The notes beneath the pieces were generated by a model. The model worked only from the letters and a program-made list of their open reading frames with translations. It did no database searches and was not told where the DNA came from. From Xiphydria camelus (taxonomy: Eukaryota > Arthropoda > Insecta > Hymenoptera > Xiphydriidae): DNA of 64,000 bases. The DNA is taken from positions 27,196,827 to 27,260,826 of the forward strand of contig OY783196.1 in the NCBI GenBank assembly GCA_963678675.1. Reading direction: 5' to 3'. Positions 62,624 to 64,000 of this stretch are shown here, in pieces. The position numbers and the translations under genes are program-made. Numbering within the stretch: the stretch's first letter is position 1; each line of letters opens with the position of its first letter.

Positions 62624-63630
62624 CGGTGACCATGCGCGACGACAAGAATCACTGTGACGATTCGACGCGAGCGAGAGAGACGTCTCGAGTCTTTGCGAGA
62701 CTAATGCCGCGCGGAGAGGTGGATTAGGTCGAATGTGCCGGGCGGTTATCAGCGGGCGCGTCCCGACGGCTTAATCTCGGTGGACGTTCGGATGAAATAT
62801 AAAACGCTCTCGAGCACACGTCGGTATTTATATGGAAGTTGAGGTCTCGCTACCTTGGACCAGATACGCGGTCGAACCCTTTCTTTCGCGTTAGGTCGCG
62901 TCGAACAGGTTTCGGTTCAACTACGCAAATTCGTCACACAACTACAGGCGTATCCAGGCGCGGTGTCATCGTCCGTCCCGACCGGATTCGTTGTTGCTCG
63001 CCTCGATTTTCGAAGGTTGGCCGTGTGCAATTGAAAAAAACGGCACGAATTCGATTCTCGACACGTCGGAGCAGCCGTCGCTCGGGTACACGCGCGCGCG
63101 TCTCCGATGGAGGCTCGTTTCGCGGTGTAAGAGTATTCGGAGAAAGTGCGTCCTTGAATCGACGCCTACCACGACGATTCCACCGGAGAATGGATTTTAC
63201 GCGCGCGACGTAACTCGCGCGGCGCGGGTCGAACTTCCGAAACACGAATCGGCCGAAATCCAGTGGACGTGGCGAGTTGAATATTAATTTAACGAAGGTT
63301 CGCCGAGTGGAGCTAACGGATAACGAGTTCAGGGAACGCCCTCGCTCGCAGGTCGAAGCCGCGCTTTTTGTCCGGGTGTACACTGAATAAAAGTCCTTTT
63401 TACGGGGCAATCCTCGCCGGTGGTCGAGGGATAAAATGAGATAGGGTACATCCTTTTTTGTCGCGCTCGTTTACACTCGATCCCCGCGCAAAATTGAAAT
63501 GATCAGGGGAGGTGGTGTGGGGCCGAACGATTTGAGCCCTTAATATGCATTGTCTAAGCGATATTCTATTTCATCCCGTTATTCTCGCTATCGCGGCGTG
63601 GAAGAAATTATAATGCAATTAAATTCGCCA

Positions 63631-63846
63631 TACCACATGAGTTTAACCTTACACGCCAGGAAAAAACTTCAATCGCTATTATCTCATTAATTATGAACTT
63701 TAGGGCTACATTGATATCCGACTTTTTTGTAGATAAAAATGTAACCTTCAAAAAAGCATTACACGAATATAAGCCAAAAGCATGTGGATAGCGAGATAAT
63801 AGCGATTCAAATTTCTTTCCCGACGAATAAGTTCAGACTCGTGCTG
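63631..63846. mobile_element. MITE, second copy of the 28175-28400 family
   Basis: The arms (CCACATGAGTTTAACCTT and GTTCAGACTCGTG) are diverged, but the interior order CGCTATTATCTCATTA, TAGATAAAAATGTAA, CTTCAAAAAAGCATTA, GAGATAATAGCGATT matches the other copy throughout. Confidence 0.65.
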
Positions 63847-64000
63847 AATACGCGTGGGAAAAAATAGTCCAAAGGACGAAGGTAATAGGACCAATTCGTC
63901 CGTATTAGCATAACGTTAGACGCAAGGACACGCCGATGAACGATCGCGAGAACGAGAGGTTCGTAATCTGTTACACGCCGTCGCCTAGCCTTTCCTAATA

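Larger units (their letters stand above)
57865..64000. other. Unassigned DNA with MITEs, end of window
   Basis: Upstream of the apidermin-like gene. Inverted-repeat elements lie at 59948-60219, 62085-62309, 62341-62623 and 63631-63846. An ATATAAAA motif near 62797 has no convincing coding sequence after it. No exon is supported. Confidence 0.5.

Noticed and set aside
62797..62884. ATATAAAA motif followed by an ATG
   Set aside because: The ATG at 62832 opens a frame of about 16 codons that stops without a signal peptide or donor, so a gene start is not supported.

Overview
This is eukaryotic nuclear DNA. Its coding exons are short, separated by GT-AG introns of 0.5 to 12 kb, and scattered among many small inverted-repeat transposons and microsatellites. 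The gene content (an insect-type class A GPCR and two secreted cuticle-type proteins, one resembling hymenopteran apidermins), the visibly CpG-rich non-coding DNA and the dense MITE load suggest an insect, probably an aculeate hymenopteran such as an ant. The species cannot be fixed from the sequence alone.

Positions 4,403-35,634 (+ strand) hold the 3' six coding exons of a class A (rhodopsin-like) GPCR. All six join in frame (180+95+153+195+135+259 nt = 338 codons plus TAA). They encode the second half of TM3 through TM7, helix 8 and the C-tail. TM1, TM2 and the start of TM3 lie upstream of the window, so positions 1-4,402 are most likely intron. The large introns carry most of the repeats described here. 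A 41-codon antisense ORF with a good signal peptide (1,354-1,479) is the one weak extra gene candidate there.

Positions 35,635-51,600 contain no gene I can support. They hold simple repeats, tandem repeats and MITEs. A candidate polyadenylation signal at 39,776 could in principle serve the GPCR.

Positions 51,601-57,864 hold two convergent genes for small secreted proteins, each with a TATA box. The plus-strand gene (51,711-55,220, four coding exons) encodes a 230-residue Ala/Gln/Pro-rich protein. The minus-strand gene (56,846-57,788, two coding exons) encodes a 157-residue Ala/Tyr/Pro/Ser-rich apidermin-like protein. In both, a tiny first coding exon (2 or 4 codons) carries the ATG and the rest of the signal peptide follows after the intron, a common layout for insect cuticle genes. 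They are probably structural proteins of cuticle or a related extracellular matrix.

Positions 57,865-64,000 show only MITEs and unassigned DNA. The window as a whole is a good sample of non-autonomous transposon families. Several have CACYG termini, some with TA target duplications, and there are nested insertions, an internal tandem duplication, a minisatellite grown inside a MITE and a nearly perfect 230-bp fold-back. I see no CRISPR array, operon, tRNA, rRNA or prokaryotic-type system.
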